From contig SSNU01000226.1 of assembly GCA_012064415.1 (NCBI GenBank), positions 62,001 to 126,000 on the forward strand: a stretch of DNA of 64,000 nucleotides. The letters run 5' to 3'. Positions 62,374 through 64,000 of this stretch are shown here, piece after piece; the stretch's first letter is position 1, and each line of letters starts with the position of its first letter. The position numbers and the translations under genes are program-made. The notes below the pieces were generated by a model. That model made no database searches, was not told the origin of the DNA, and saw only the letters and a list, made by a program, of their open reading frames with translations. Source of the DNA: Gyrodactylus bullatarudis (taxonomy: Eukaryota > Platyhelminthes > Monogenea > Gyrodactylidea > Gyrodactylidae).

Positions 62374-63520
62374 CATTCCTGCAAAAATGTCATAATTTCA
62401 TTATCTGGAGAGTGAGGAAAAAAATAAAAGCTAGTTCTAATTTTTGATGACTCACCCTAAGTCACTTACCATGAGATATACATATTGAAATACAATGGTA
62501 CAACTACGTGATGAAACAAATTTACCTTCATTGCTCTTATTGGATCGCGCGCCAAAGAGTTTATAATTTTGCATTATTAGAAATAGTTTTTTTAACAATA
62601 CATATGTTATATCTGTGAACATAAATGATTCTTCATATTATTCTGAGCGCATTAATTTATTCTTGAGTTCATTTTTGAATTTATTTGAGCTTAGGTTTTT
62701 GATAGATCTATTGAGATTTTTTTATATTTTTTTACATTTATTAAATATTGCCAGCTTTTATAGGTTGCCAAATTCTGGAATATTATAGCGCAATCCTTGA
62801 CGGTTAGAGCTTACTAAAGGGGATGATTTGATAAGAGTTGATTATTTCAGCTCTCTTCTAAGTCTAAGAGAGTTATTCGGAGAGTTTAGTTTAGTTTGAT
62901 AACTCGAATAGTAGCCGTAAATAATCGTTTGAATTTTTTTCGACCGTTTTCTACCTTTTTTAAAATAAATTTTTTTCTTAATCAATAAATATATTAAGGT
63001 GAACTCGCCATTTCACTTTTTAGTAGTATATTCAATAAATAAAGTTGTGGTAACCAAGCTGTTCCATATTCCATATTCGAAATTTTCATGAAAAAACTAA
63101 ATTTTCGAAAATTATAAATTGTCACTTTTATTTTGATCTGGTGAATGATACTAATCTGAAATTTGACACAGATTCTGAATCTGGTCTTGGAGTTCATTTG
63201 TATTCTGTTTCTACATATATTTACATATTATTAATATTCGAATTCTTGATTTTTCTTGACCCCTTTTAAAATATAACCATTTAAATATAATAGATGTTTA
63301 AAATTAATTCAAATTAAAACAGGAAGCCATTTCAGCGCTTAGTATATCTTGAATTTCATATCAGTTTAAGATACTTACGGTTAGTATGCTTACTTACGTT
63401 TTTCGAATATTTCTATCCCCAGTAAGCATATTTACGGCAAGTATGCTTACTTACTTATTTTTTAATTTAAGTCCTGAGTAGTTTTATCATAAAAATCTTC
63501 TAGCATAAATAAGACACAAG
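62374..63520. other. Intergenic, no clear feature
   Basis: AT-rich sequence. Around 63370-63460 a phrase with TTACGGTTAGTATGCTTACT and TTACGGCAAGTATGCTTACT occurs twice, about 59 bp apart. No gene is seen. Confidence 0.4.
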
Positions 63521-63530
63521 AAATGATGAA

Positions 63531-64000
63531 AATTGATCTGATTGGCCCTTCTTTTTGTTCACCTTATCAGAGGTGAGCGCGTGTGTGCTTCTTTTGATAC
63601 TTCTCTGTAGTTTTCTTGGTGCTGATATTATGCAAGTACATTTTGATGATGGGAGAGTTACTATGTGCGTGTGTATACTAGTTCTTTGTACATTTATATA
63701 CAGTCTTTCAATAGAATAGATCATGCTAAACAGGATTTTGAAAAATAATGGTTTGAGTTTGTTAGCAGAGAGGTGTTGGGTGACCTCTGATTTAATCTGA
63801 GCAATAGTGAGATTCATGAAGAAAGGCGATGCCAAGTTTATTAAAGAATAGTGCTTTATTTCGTGGCATACTCATCAGCTTTTACATGCCAGATTTATAT
63901 ACAAAGAATTTTTCAATTAAGAAAGAATGAATCTGATTGGCCCTTCTTCTTGTTCACCTCCTCTGAGGTGAGTGTGTGTGTGCGGCAGTGGACATTACTC
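63531..64000. repeat. Tandem copies of a Penelope-type terminal region
   Basis: CTGATTGGCCCTTCTT with a following TGTTCACC ... GAGGTGAG stretch and GTGTGTG run occurs at about 63537 and again at about 63934, a period near 397 bp. The second unit runs off the window. A hammerhead-like block lies between them. Copy A at 22 kb has a similar layout (ribozyme block, then GATTGG, a CTCACC/GAGTGAG stretch and a CA run). Confidence 0.5.
63828..63890 (-). ncRNA. Hammerhead ribozyme candidate, consensus CUGAUGA core
   Basis: On the - strand: GGCAU (63890-63886), AAG of stem I, CUGAUGA (63878-63872), GU-AUGCC-AC (two stem II pairs around a loop complementary to GGCAU), GAAA (63862-63859), a weak stem III, then UUC and UUU, which can pair with AAG. 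The core is canonical and stem II better than in the other copies; stem III has mismatches. Confidence 0.6.

Noticed and set aside
63500..63835. 111-codon - strand frame
   Set aside because: It covers the tandem terminal-repeat region; the sequence repeats as DNA and shows no protein motif.
1..64000. CRISPR arrays, operons, rRNA genes, viral genes
   Set aside because: Introns, the tRNA type and the gene families show eukaryotic nuclear DNA; no spaced identical direct repeats, rRNA or viral structural genes were seen.

Overview
The window is eukaryotic nuclear DNA, very AT-rich. It has spliced genes with GT-AG introns, a eukaryotic tRNA-Ser gene and a heavy load of transposable elements. The families seen (Penelope-like elements with GIY-YIG endonuclease, DD34D mariner, jockey/CR1-like LINE, foldback elements) suggest an arthropod. 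A copepod crustacean is my best guess, by inference only.

Layout. (1) Positions 1-13,700 are gene-dense on the + strand. A 5'-truncated UBR1/UBR2-type N-recognin E3 ligase (12 exons, ends 7276) is followed 285 bp later by a RalBP1-like RhoGAP (7 exons, 7562-13682). (2) 14,170-16,880 is a nest of dead elements: a mariner split by a Penelope-like element, which is itself split by the 3' end of a poly(A)-tailed LINE. (3) 17,492-20,293 (- strand) is a three-exon BTB-BACK gene whose BTB domain is interrupted by a Ser/Lys-rich insertion. (4) 20,300-33,300 is mostly repeat-derived intergenic DNA with a Penelope endonuclease copy, a LINE reverse transcriptase fragment and a foldback element. (5) 33,300-60,613 (+) is one SLC17-family (vesicular glutamate transporter/sialin-like) gene. 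Its four exons total only 1,776 bp, and introns of 11.5, 2.4 and 11.6 kb hold a transposon with 251-bp inverted repeats, a mariner, Penelope remnants, foldback elements, a hAT-like element and an antisense tRNA-Ser(CGA). (6) 60,614-64,000 is intergenic repeat DNA.

The most interesting signal is a set of short conserved blocks with the hammerhead ribozyme core (CUGANGA, short stem II, GAAA, stem III, UH). They lie beside Penelope-like elements and, in a second group, as independent repeats. In both groups a five-base segment upstream of stem I is complementary to the stem II loop, and the two segments change together (GGCAU/AUGCC, CCGGG/CCCGG, CCAGG/CCUGG). Other items worth checking are a 32-nt intron and a GC-AG intron in the UBR gene, a substrate-site change in the SLC17 protein, and foldback arms that carry perfect E2F-like palindromes.

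The host genes (protein degradation, Ral/Rho signalling, BTB adaptor, transporter) show no common pathway; they look like ordinary neighbours in a genome inflated by mobile elements. Exon boundaries were set by hand from splice signals, reading frame and remembered family alignments, and have not been tested against transcripts.
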